A stretch of 17,603 bases of DNA, taken from assembly GCA_044870295.1 (NCBI GenBank), contig JBIOYQ010000175.1, positions 1 to 17,603 on the forward strand. The letters are read 5' to 3'. This DNA comes from AC-52 sp044870295. Lineage in GTDB: Bacteria > Actinomycetota > UBA4738. Below the pieces are notes generated by a model. It had not been told where the DNA came from. It did not search any database and saw only the letters and a list, made by a program, of their open reading frames with translations. Position numbers and translations under genes: made by a program. Shown here piece by piece: positions 6,718 through 14,125 of the stretch (position 1 is its first letter; each line of letters starts with the position of its first letter).

Positions 6718-8388
6718 CTAGCCGCCGCCCTCCACCCAGGACGAGAACCGATCGCTCGGCTGGGCGCCGTCGCCGGCGATGTCCGGGCTGTTCTGCGTCC
6801 AGAGCTGATCGTCGGGCGAGACGGCCTGCACGCCATCGGCGGATCCGTAGAGGACGCCCAGCGCCCCGGCGTTCTGGGCGCCGGGGATGTCCTCGAAGCG
6901 CACCCCGATGGCCAGGTCGACGAACCCGTCGCCGTTGAAGTCCCCCGACCCCATCCGATCACCGAGCTGGTCGTTGTCCTCCGCGTGGTCCTGCACGTCC
7001 GGGCTGTCCTGGGTCCAGAACTGGTCGTCGAGGCCACCCACCCCCGTGGCTTGCAGCCCGGTGGCCGAGCCGTACAGGACGTTGACCGCGCCGGCCCCGG
7101 CCACGGTCCCCACGGCATCGCGCGACGCGCTGATCGCCAGATCCGCATACCCGTCGTCGTTGAAGTCGACCGCCACCAGCGACTTTCCGAACTGGTCGCC
7201 CGCTTCGGCCCCGTCGCCGGCGATGTCCGGGCTGTCCTGGGTCCAGACCTGGTCGTCGGGAGCCGTGTCCTGCAGGCCGGCCGCGGAGCCGTACAGGACG
7301 ATCATCGCCCCAGCGTCGGCGAGGGTTCCCAGGTCTTCGTAGCGAGCCCCCACGGCCAGGTCGTCGAATCCATCCGTGTTGAAATCGGCCGAGACCACGG
7401 AGATCCCGAAGTGGTCGTCGGTCTCGTTGCCGTCCCCGTTCAACCCGGGACTGCTCTGGTGCCAGAACTGGTCGTCCGGTCCGCCCGTCCCGGTGGCTTG
7501 CAGCCCGGTCGCCGAACCGTACAGGACGTTCACCGCTCCCGTGTTCGCGGCGCCCCCGAGGTTCTCCAGCGGAACCCCCACCGCCAGGTCGTCGAACCCG
7601 TCGTCATTGAAGTCGCCGACCCCCGTCGCCGCGCTGAAACCGTCCAACTCGGCCTTGTCCTTCACGCTGGCACTGTTCTGCGTCCAGAACTGATCGTCGG
7701 GGGAGGTCGCCTGCAGACCCACCGCGGAGCCGAAGATCACGTTGACGGCGCCGGCCCCCATGGCGTTGGGCAAGGATTCGTTCGGAACGCTGACCGCGAG
7801 GTCGGCGTAGCCGTCGCCGTTGAAGTCACCCGACGTCATGGGGATCCCGAATTGGTCGTAGTCGTCCCCCTGGTCCTTCACGCCGGGACTGTCCTGCGTC
7901 CAGAACTGGTCGTCGGGGTTGCCGCAGGTTGGGTCGGCCTGGAGGCCGCAGCTGGAACCGTAGATCACGTTCACCGCCCCGGCGTTCGTGACGATCCCGA
8001 AGTCCTCCGTCCGCACACCGATGGCCAGGTCCGCGAACCCGTCGCTGTTGAAGTCGGCCGCAGCCAGGGCGGCCCCGAACTCGTCCCCGGTCTCGACTTG
8101 GTCCTGCACGCCGGTGCTGTCCTGCGTCCAGGACTGGTCGTCCGGCGCGGTCGCCTGGACGCCCGCCGGCGAGCCGTACAGGACGTTGACCGCACCCCCG
8201 TCGACGATGTCGCCGACGTCCTCGGCCGACACCCCGACGGCCAGGTCGGCGTACCCGTCGCCGTTGAAGTCGGAATGGACCGAGGCCCGGCCCGCATCCC
8301 CAGCCCGAGGCCCGGGCGTGGAGGCGGCCGTCCGAGCCGCCGGCGCCGCCACCAGCAGGGCCATCGCCATCACCGCGATCCGCTTCAT
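6718..8388 (-). CDS. secreted seven-bladed FG-GAP/VCBS beta-propeller protein
   Basis: This is a 556-residue exported propeller of the DFNGDG subfamily. Translation starts at the ATG at 8388, with GAGGAGG 7 nt upstream. The signal peptide is short (Lys2-Arg3, hydrophobic 4-18, cleavage near residue 22). Seven calcium loops follow, the first at Asp40, most with the IYGS strand and the PDDQFWTQDS linker. Blade 2 has the C-x7-C hairpin. The C-terminus reads DRFSSWVEGGG: it aligns with the DRFGWFG tails of the paralogues but has lost the GWFG motif, so blade-1 closure may be weaker. The gene begins 33 bp after the stop of the larger minus-strand propeller gene, so the two are probably an operon although they belong to different propeller subfamilies. 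Confidence 0.9.
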   Translation of the reverse strand: MKRIAVMAMALLVAAPAARTAASTPGPRAGDAGRASVHSDFNGDGYADLAVGVSAEDVGDIVDGGAVNVLYGSPAGVQATAPDDQSWTQDSTGVQDQVETGDEFGAALAAADFNSDGFADLAIGVRTEDFGIVTNAGAVNVIYGSSCGLQADPTCGNPDDQFWTQDSPGVKDQGDDYDQFGIPMTSGDFNGDGYADLAVSVPNESLPNAMGAGAVNVIFGSAVGLQATSPDDQFWTQNSASVKDKAELDGFSAATGVGDFNDDGFDDLAVGVPLENLGGAANTGAVNVLYGSATGLQATGTGGPDDQFWHQSSPGLNGDGNETDDHFGISVVSADFNTDGFDDLAVGARYEDLGTLADAGAMIVLYGSAAGLQDTAPDDQVWTQDSPDIAGDGAEAGDQFGKSLVAVDFNDDGYADLAISASRDAVGTVAGAGAVNVLYGSATGLQATGVGGLDDQFWTQDSPDVQDHAEDNDQLGDRMGSGDFNGDGFVDLAIGVRFEDIPGAQNAGALGVLYGSADGVQAVSPDDQLWTQNSPDIAGDGAQPSDRFSSWVEGGG

Positions 8389-8421
8389 CGTCCATCCTCC
8401 TCGCGCGTCACGTCACGTCCT

Positions 8422-10482
8422 TCACGAGATCCCCAGCGGGCCGTAGAAGACGAACGCACCGCCTTCGTCCTTGTCCGGGTCGTCGAACTGGGGGGCGCCG
8501 GTGATCACGTCGTCGTAGCCGTCGGCGTTGACGTCGCCGGCCGAGGCCACCGACCGGGCGAACCAGGCGTGGTCCTGGCTCATGCCGGTCGTCCAGTTCG
8601 GGGAGAGGCTGGGGCCGGCCGGTGAGCCGAGGTAGACGAAGGCCTTCCCGCCGTCCGGCTTCCCGGTGTCGTAGTTCGGCGCCCCGATGATCACGTCGTT
8701 GTACCCATCGGCGTTCAGGTTCCCAGCGCCGGCCACGGCCCGGCCGAACCACGCGTCGGCCTGGTCGGCCTGCGCCGTCCAGTTCGCGGTGAGACTCGGC
8801 CCGGTGGGGGACCCGAAGTACAGGAACGCCTCGCCTTCGTTCGTCTGGCCGTCGTCGTATTGCGGCGCGCCGACGATGATGTCGGCATAGCCGTCGCCGT
8901 TCACGTCGCCCGCGGTGTTGACCGAGCGGCCGTACACCGCGCCGGGCTGGTTGCTCTCCTGCTTCCACAGCGGCTTCGTGCGCAGACCCGTGGGAGAGCC
9001 CGCGTAGACGAACGCCCGTCCCTCGTTCTTCTCGCCGTGGTCGTACTGGTGGGCCCCCACGATCACGTCGTCGTAGCCGTCGCCGTTCACGTCGCCGACG
9101 CCCTTGGCGTCGCGGCCGAAGAGGCACAGCACCTGCGCGCCGATCGCGGTCCAGTTGGCGGTGGGGCTCAGGCCGGCGGGGGAGCCGTAGTAGGCCACCG
9201 CCTTGCCCACGTCCACCCGGTCGGAGTCGTAGTGGGGAACGCCCACGATGACGTCGGCGAAGCCGTCGCCGTTCACGTCGCCGGCGCGCTGGACACGGCG
9301 GCCGAACCAGTCGACCAGCTGGTCGCCCTGGGCGGTCCAGTTCGCCACCGGGCTCAGACCTGTGGCGGAGCCGTAGTAGGCGTAGGCCAGTCCGATGGTG
9401 GTTCCGTGGTCGGGGTTCGGCGCGCCCACGATGACATCGTCGAAACCGTCGCCGTTCACGTCGCCGGCGCCGGACACCGAGTGGCCGTACCACGATCCAA
9501 CCAGATCACTCTCCGCGCTCCAGTCCGGCGTGAGGCTGGGTCCGTCGGCGGAGCCGTAGTAGACGAAGGCGGCGCCCTCGTTGTCCTGCCCGTCGTCGTA
9601 CCGATAGGCCCCGACGATGACGTCGTCGTATCCGTCGCCGTTCACGTCGCCGGCGGTGTTGACCGAGTAGCCGTACCAGGAGCTGGCCTGGTTCGACTCG
9701 GCGGTCCAGTCGGCGGAGAGCGCCAGTGGGTCGAGCGCCAGTGGGTCGATCGTGACCGGGTAGCTCGCGCCCTCCGTGCGGACCGTGATGCGGATCCCGG
9801 CGGTACCCGTCAGTGACATGTCCGACCGGAGGTGCCGCCCGGCGGCGTCGATGGCCGTGAGCTGGGTGTACCGCAGAACCGGATCGCCCGCGGGCTGCCG
9901 GAAGTCGATCGCGCCCTGGGCACGTGATGGCCGGACCGAGCCCCACAGACCAAGGCGGACCTCGAGGGTCCCTCCGTCCACGCCGGGCGGAGGCTGCTCG
10001 AAGGTGAACCCCTGCTCCAGCCCGGCGGGCGTGTTCACGTACCACTCGGTCATGCCGTCGCGTTCATACGTCACCCGGTTCCCGGCCACCGCGGGTTCGA
10101 CTTGGCCCGCCGCCACCAGCGAGCCCGCTGAGCCGTACGCGATGAGATCCGTCCCCCAGGTCCATGCCGGGCCCCCCCCGGTCCGCGGCACCACGCGGAT
10201 GCCGCTGGGAGTGAAGTAGGTCCGCAGCCCCTGCGCGCGGTTGGGCGCCTGCAACAGCGCCCCGGCGCCCGGGAGCAGGGTCTGGGCCTGCCGGCTGGCC
10301 TGGTATTCGGACCGGGAGATGGCCTGTCGGGTGCTCGATGCCCAGTCGGACGGAACGGCCGCCCCGGCGGCCGCCGGAGGGTTCGCGGGTGGCTGCTTGG
10401 CGCCCCCCTGACCGAACATCAGGGATGCCGTTGCGGTGTATGTGATCAGCAGCACAGGGATAGGCCAGCGAGGGCGGCGCAA
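8422..10482 (-). CDS. exported propeller protein with a large N-terminal domain (GDVNGDG subfamily)
   Basis: This 686-residue protein joins an N-terminal beta-rich domain to a seven-bladed FG-GAP propeller. The start is judged to be a TTG at 10482: AGGAGG lies 7 nt upstream, and the longer frame to 10602 would add a non-signal-like stretch. Residues 1-25 are a signal peptide or membrane anchor (basic start, hydrophobic 8-24). Residues 45-250 form a domain ending in YPVTIDPLAL, a phrase I associate with extracellular repeat proteins; I cannot name the family. Seven GDVNGDG-type loops start near residue 278. Unlike the DFNGDG members, each blade begins with the W(Y/F)G segment and no leftover segment remains at the C-terminus. 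It is the promoter-proximal gene of a minus-strand pair. Its propeller matches that of 14126-15544 blade for blade. Confidence 0.88.
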   Translation of the reverse strand: MRRPRWPIPVLLITYTATASLMFGQGGAKQPPANPPAAAGAAVPSDWASSTRQAISRSEYQASRQAQTLLPGAGALLQAPNRAQGLRTYFTPSGIRVVPRTGGGPAWTWGTDLIAYGSAGSLVAAGQVEPAVAGNRVTYERDGMTEWYVNTPAGLEQGFTFEQPPPGVDGGTLEVRLGLWGSVRPSRAQGAIDFRQPAGDPVLRYTQLTAIDAAGRHLRSDMSLTGTAGIRITVRTEGASYPVTIDPLALDPLALSADWTAESNQASSWYGYSVNTAGDVNGDGYDDVIVGAYRYDDGQDNEGAAFVYYGSADGPSLTPDWSAESDLVGSWYGHSVSGAGDVNGDGFDDVIVGAPNPDHGTTIGLAYAYYGSATGLSPVANWTAQGDQLVDWFGRRVQRAGDVNGDGFADVIVGVPHYDSDRVDVGKAVAYYGSPAGLSPTANWTAIGAQVLCLFGRDAKGVGDVNGDGYDDVIVGAHQYDHGEKNEGRAFVYAGSPTGLRTKPLWKQESNQPGAVYGRSVNTAGDVNGDGYADIIVGAPQYDDGQTNEGEAFLYFGSPTGPSLTANWTAQADQADAWFGRAVAGAGNLNADGYNDVIIGAPNYDTGKPDGGKAFVYLGSPAGPSLSPNWTTGMSQDHAWFARSVASAGDVNADGYDDVITGAPQFDDPDKDEGGAFVFYGPLGIS
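9720..9749 (-). repeat. 15-bp tandem duplication encoding DPLAL twice
   Basis: Two adjacent 15-nt copies (9720-9734 and 9735-9749) encode a five-residue repeat at the junction between the N-terminal domain and the propeller. The frame is kept. It looks like a recent slippage event in the interdomain linker. Confidence 0.7.
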
Positions 10483-10555
10483 CGTAGGTCCTCCTCTTTC
10501 CTGGATCGAGATGTGACGAGTCCTGACGGTCGTGTCCGGGGGTTGTGGAGATGGA

Positions 10556-10584
10556 AGTATCCCTGTGACGCGAAGTCCTGTAAA
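10556..10584 (-). promoter_or_regulatory. putative promoter of the minus-strand propeller operon
   Basis: Read on the minus strand, TTTACA (10584-10579) and GATACT (10561-10556) are exactly 17 nt apart. This is a good match to a housekeeping promoter and gives a leader of about 65 nt before the TTG at 10482. The region is less GC-rich than its surroundings. Confidence 0.55.
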
Positions 10585-10629
10585 GAGGCAGTTCGATCCC
10601 ATCTCATCTGGAACGCAACAAATGGACTA

Positions 10630-10658
10630 TTGCCATTCGGCTCATCCGACGGTAGCTT
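10630..10658 (+). promoter_or_regulatory. putative promoter of the propeller gene at 10717
   Basis: TTGCCA (10630-10635) and TAGCTT (10653-10658) are 17 nt apart. The -35 and the next three bases (TTGCCATTC) are identical to the minus-strand propeller promoter at 15611. It is divergent from the promoter at 10584, with about 45 bp between the two -35 elements. Confidence 0.5.
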
Positions 10659-10716
10659 GTGCGGCTCGCGGCAACCCCCCAGGTGCGCCGCCTTGATTGC
10701 CCACGAGGAGGCTTGC

Positions 10717-12468
10717 ATGCGCCGCAGCACGTTCCGGTTGGGATCGAATCGCCGAGTCCCCTCCGCCCTGGTGTTCTCCCTTGTCTTGATCGCGGCGCTC
10801 GCTTCGTTGTCGAGCGCAGCGTTTGCCAGCCATCCCTCGTCGGCGGTCCCCAGTCCTCGTGCGCCGTTCGTCGGGGAGCGCCCTGACTTCAACGGCGACG
10901 GGTTCGCGGACCTGGCCGTGGGGGTGTTCGGCGAGACCGTCGACGGCGCCAACGGCGCCGGAGCGGTCAACGTGATCTACGGCTCGGCCGCCGGCCTCCA
11001 AGCCACTGGGACCGGCGGGCCGGACGACCAGTTCCTCACGGGCAACACGCCGGGGATGGCCGGCGACGGCGCGGAGAGCGGCGACGCGTTCGGCGCCTCG
11101 ACCGAGCCCGGCGACTTCAACGGCGACGGGTTCGCCGACCTGGCCATCGGCATCCGGGCGGAGGACGTCGGGACGAAGGGCGAGGCGGGGGCCATGGAGG
11201 TCGTGTACGGCTCCAGCTGCGGGCTGCAGACCAACTCGGGCTGCGGCGGGCTGGACAGCCAGTTCTGGACCCAGGACAGCGTGGGGGTGAAGGACACGGC
11301 CGACTCCGGCGACCACCTCGGTTCCTCGCTCGCCAGCGGTGACTTCAACGGCGACGGCTTCGACGACGTCGCCGATGGAGCCGACTTCGAGGCGTTCGGC
11401 ACCCTGACGAAGGCAGGGGCGGTCTCCGTCCTGTACGGGTCGCCCGTGGGTCTGCAGGCCGGGGGCCCCAACGGGCCCGACGACCAGTTCTGGACCCAGA
11501 ATTCCCCGGGCGTCAAGGACATGTCCGAGTCCGGCGACCGGTTCGGCCGCGAGGTCACGTCCTCGGACTTCAACGGCGACGGGTTCGCGGACCTGGGCAT
11601 CGACGCGGACTTCGAGCAGGTGGGGACGGTCAATCACGCCGGCTCGGTCAACGTCCTGTACGGCTCGGCCAGTGGCCTCCAAGCCACGGGGACCGGTGGT
11701 CCGGAGGACCAGTTCTGGACCGAGTCCGCCCGGGGAATGGGGACGGGCGGGGCCCAGGCCGACAACCGGTTCGGCGCGGCGGTGTCCTCAGGCGACCTCA
11801 ACGCCGACGGTTTCGGAGATCTCACGGTCGGGATCCGGCTCAAGGACGCCAACGGGGTCGTCGACTCGGGCGCCCTCAGCATCATCTACGGGTCGGCGGC
11901 CGGCCTCCAGGCCAGGGGCAACGGCGGCCCGGACGACCAGTACTGGATCCAGAACGACTTCAACGTGCCCACCGGCGAGGGCACCGAGGCCGACGACTGG
12001 TTCGGATACTCGATGTCGGTGGCCGACCTCAACGGCGATGGCTTCGGCGACGTGCTGGCGGGAGCCAGGTTCGAGGATGTCGGGGCCGTGGTCGACGCGG
12101 GATCGGTCATCGCCATCTACGGGTCGGCTTCGGGCCTCACGACGGCCGGCAGCCAGTTCTGGACCCAGGACAGCGCGGGCGTCCAGGACCAGGCCGAGAC
12201 CAGCGACGAGCTGGCCGTATGGTCCACCGGGGGCGATTTCAACGGCGACGGCTTCGCCGACATGGCGGTCGCGGTGTGGCTCGAGGACATCGGCGGGGCG
12301 GTCGACGCCGGGGCGGTCAACGTGATCTACGGATCCTCGTGCGGTCTCCAGGCGGATGCCACGTGCGGCAATCCTGATGACCAGTTCTGGAACCAGGACG
12401 TCGCCAACATGGCCGGCGACGGCGCCGAGACGAACGACGAGTTCGGCTGGACGGACGGAGCGACGTAG
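10717..12468 (+). CDS. secreted seven-bladed FG-GAP/VCBS beta-propeller protein
   Basis: This is a 583-residue exported propeller of the DFNGDG subfamily. The ATG at 10717 follows GAGGAGG (10705-10711) at 5 nt and begins a signal peptide (MRRSTFR, hydrophobic 16-36, cleavage probably after AFA at 35-37). The longer frame to 10513 would cover the promoter and is rejected. Seven calcium loops start at residue 57. Blades 5 and 6 use DLN in place of DFN. Blades 2 and 7 carry the C-x7-C hairpin. The C-terminus ends in DEFGWTDGAT, the opening segment of blade 1, so the propeller is permuted like the other four members. It has its own promoter and terminator. Ligand unknown. Confidence 0.9.
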   Translation: MRRSTFRLGSNRRVPSALVFSLVLIAALASLSSAAFASHPSSAVPSPRAPFVGERPDFNGDGFADLAVGVFGETVDGANGAGAVNVIYGSAAGLQATGTGGPDDQFLTGNTPGMAGDGAESGDAFGASTEPGDFNGDGFADLAIGIRAEDVGTKGEAGAMEVVYGSSCGLQTNSGCGGLDSQFWTQDSVGVKDTADSGDHLGSSLASGDFNGDGFDDVADGADFEAFGTLTKAGAVSVLYGSPVGLQAGGPNGPDDQFWTQNSPGVKDMSESGDRFGREVTSSDFNGDGFADLGIDADFEQVGTVNHAGSVNVLYGSASGLQATGTGGPEDQFWTESARGMGTGGAQADNRFGAAVSSGDLNADGFGDLTVGIRLKDANGVVDSGALSIIYGSAAGLQARGNGGPDDQYWIQNDFNVPTGEGTEADDWFGYSMSVADLNGDGFGDVLAGARFEDVGAVVDAGSVIAIYGSASGLTTAGSQFWTQDSAGVQDQAETSDELAVWSTGGDFNGDGFADMAVAVWLEDIGGAVDAGAVNVIYGSSCGLQADATCGNPDDQFWNQDVANMAGDGAETNDEFGWTDGAT

Positions 12469-12477
12469 GAACGCGAC

Positions 12478-12497
12478 AACCGGGGGTTTCCCCGGTT
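12478..12497 (+). terminator. hairpin terminator after the propeller gene
   Basis: AACCGGGG (12478-12485) and CCCCGGTT (12490-12497) form a perfect 8-bp stem with a GTTT loop, 9 nt after the stop codon. Only a weak T-containing tail follows. Confidence 0.65.
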
Positions 12498-12592
12498 CCT
12501 TCGCCGTCCGGTACGGCTAGGGTCGGAGGCGTCGCCGGGGGTGCCGGCCGGTAGCGGGTACCCAACAACGATCACGGGGAAGTGAGGATGAG

Positions 12593-14122
12593 ATGCGGGT
12601 CACCAGAGCCTTCCTGGTCACACTGACGCTCCTGGGAATGGTGGGCGTCCAAGGGGCGTCGACCGCCACGGCCGATGCATCGCGGGCTGCCTACCCGCTC
12701 AGCCCGACCGGGGTGCAGCTCCCCGAGAAGGGCGCGCTGTTCGGCACGTTCATCCGCCCCGACGACCACACCGGGGAGAACCGCCGCGAGGCCATGACGA
12801 ACTTCGAAGCCCTCCTGGGGCGGCAGATGGCCACCGAACGCGTCTACAACCTGTGGGACGACGCCTTCCCCAGCGACGACGACCTCTGGTCGCGGGACCT
12901 CGGGCGCACGCTGTACGTCAGTTGGAACGCCTCGCCCCGCGACGGCAGCGGGTGCGTGGGGTGGGCGAACATCGCCGCCGGCGTCTACGACGCGAACATC
13001 GACGCCAAGGCCGAAGCGTTGAAGTCGTTCGGCGCACCGCTGATCTTCTCCTTCCACCACGAGCCCACCACGAAGCCCGAGTTCGGTGGAGATTGCGGGA
13101 CCGGTGCCGATTTCATCGCCGCCTGGCGGCACATCCACGACCGGTTCGTGGCCGACGGGGTCACCAACGCCACCTACGCATGGACCATGACCGCGCAGAG
13201 CTTCGACAAGAACCGAGGAGACGAGTTCTACCCGGGCAACGACATCATCGACCTGATCGCTGCCGACGGCTACAACTGGTACAGCTGCGAGTTCCACCAG
13301 GGACCGTGGCGGGAGATGGATCAGATCTTCCAGTCCTTCCACACCTACGGCGCCAGCAAGGGCAAGCCCATGTTCATCGCGGAGTACGGCAGTGGCGAGG
13401 ATGACGCCGTCGTCGGACGCAAGGCGCAGTGGTTCGCGAACGGGGCCGACGTGTTGAAGCAGTGGTCCGACATCAAGGGCGTCAGCTACTTCAACGTCGG
13501 CACCGGCGGGGCGTGCGACCGGTACGCGGACTCCTCTCCCAGCTCGCTGTCGGCGTTCTCGGCCATGGGCCACGACACCTACTTCAACCCACCGCCCGCG
13601 AACCAGGCGGTGTCGGTGGCGGACTTCGCCTTCTCGCCGCAGGGCGTGAACGTCGTGCAGGGCAGCGGCGTCCTGTGGACGTCGGCCGGCCCCAACGACC
13701 ACACCGTGACCGACATCGACCCGATCGCCTTGTTCGACTCTGGGACGCTGAGCCCCGGATCGAGCTTCCAGTATTGGTTCCCGGGAGCCGGCATCTACGT
13801 GTACCGCTGCGAGATCCACACCGCCATGAGGGGCCGGGTCACCGTCCCCATGGCGCTCTCCCCGCCGTCGGGCAACCTGACCACGCCGTTCACCATCACG
13901 TGGAGCGCCGAGTGGGCGCCGACCGACTTCGTCTACCACGTGCAGATCAAGCGGCCGGGCGAGACCGTCTACTCCACCTGGTTGGACGACACAACGGCCA
14001 ATTCGGCCACGTTCGTCCCGGACGGGTCCACGGGGCGCTACTGGTTCCGGGCCCGGCTGGTGCGGGTGGCGGACGGGACCAGCAACCGCTGGTCGAAGGG
14101 CAGCTTCATCACCGTCGGGTAG
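12593..14122 (+). CDS. secreted GH26-like glycoside hydrolase fused to a cupredoxin and a fibronectin-III-like domain
   Basis: This 509-residue exported multidomain protein starts at the ATG at 12593, with GTGAGG just upstream. A signal peptide spans about residues 1-28 (cleavage near ATADA). Residues 40-330 resemble GH26-type mannanase-like TIM barrels: Glu157 in FHHEP is the candidate acid/base, Glu264 in FIAEYGS the candidate nucleophile, and YAWTM at 195-199 fits a core strand. Residues 335-422 form a plastocyanin-like domain with all four expected type-1 copper ligands: His370, Cys406, His409 and Met412 in a C-x2-H-x2-M arrangement. Residues 425-509 look like a fibronectin-III domain (TITWSAEW, YWFRARLVR). 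The substrate and any electron partner are unknown. TAGGGT at 12518-12523 is a weak -10 candidate. Its stop codon is only 3 bp from that of the convergent propeller gene. Confidence 0.82.
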   Translation: MRVTRAFLVTLTLLGMVGVQGASTATADASRAAYPLSPTGVQLPEKGALFGTFIRPDDHTGENRREAMTNFEALLGRQMATERVYNLWDDAFPSDDDLWSRDLGRTLYVSWNASPRDGSGCVGWANIAAGVYDANIDAKAEALKSFGAPLIFSFHHEPTTKPEFGGDCGTGADFIAAWRHIHDRFVADGVTNATYAWTMTAQSFDKNRGDEFYPGNDIIDLIAADGYNWYSCEFHQGPWREMDQIFQSFHTYGASKGKPMFIAEYGSGEDDAVVGRKAQWFANGADVLKQWSDIKGVSYFNVGTGGACDRYADSSPSSLSAFSAMGHDTYFNPPPANQAVSVADFAFSPQGVNVVQGSGVLWTSAGPNDHTVTDIDPIALFDSGTLSPGSSFQYWFPGAGIYVYRCEIHTAMRGRVTVPMALSPPSGNLTTPFTITWSAEWAPTDFVYHVQIKRPGETVYSTWLDDTTANSATFVPDGSTGRYWFRARLVRVADGTSNRWSKGSFITVG

Positions 14123-14125
14123 GGC

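Noticed and set aside
6121..8625. An 834-codon open frame on the plus strand across two propeller genes
   Set aside because: It runs antisense through the 6718-8388 gene and out of frame through the end of 4937-6688. The product is Arg/Gly/Val-rich with no domain; repetitive GC-rich calcium-loop codons create such frames.
3280..12260. Periodic DNA repeats (about 225 bp) as a possible CRISPR or satellite array
   Set aside because: The periodicity tracks the propeller blades in frame and the units differ at synonymous sites; there are no uniform short repeats or spacers.
129..12468. Dockerin or RTX-type calcium repeats
   Set aside because: There is one DxNxDGxxD loop per 63-77 residues with beta-strands between, not paired 22-residue dockerin repeats or GGxGxD nonapeptides.
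12572..13939. A 455-codon open frame antisense to the GH26-like gene
   Set aside because: It has no ribosome binding site or recognisable domain, and the opposite strand encodes a clear three-domain enzyme.
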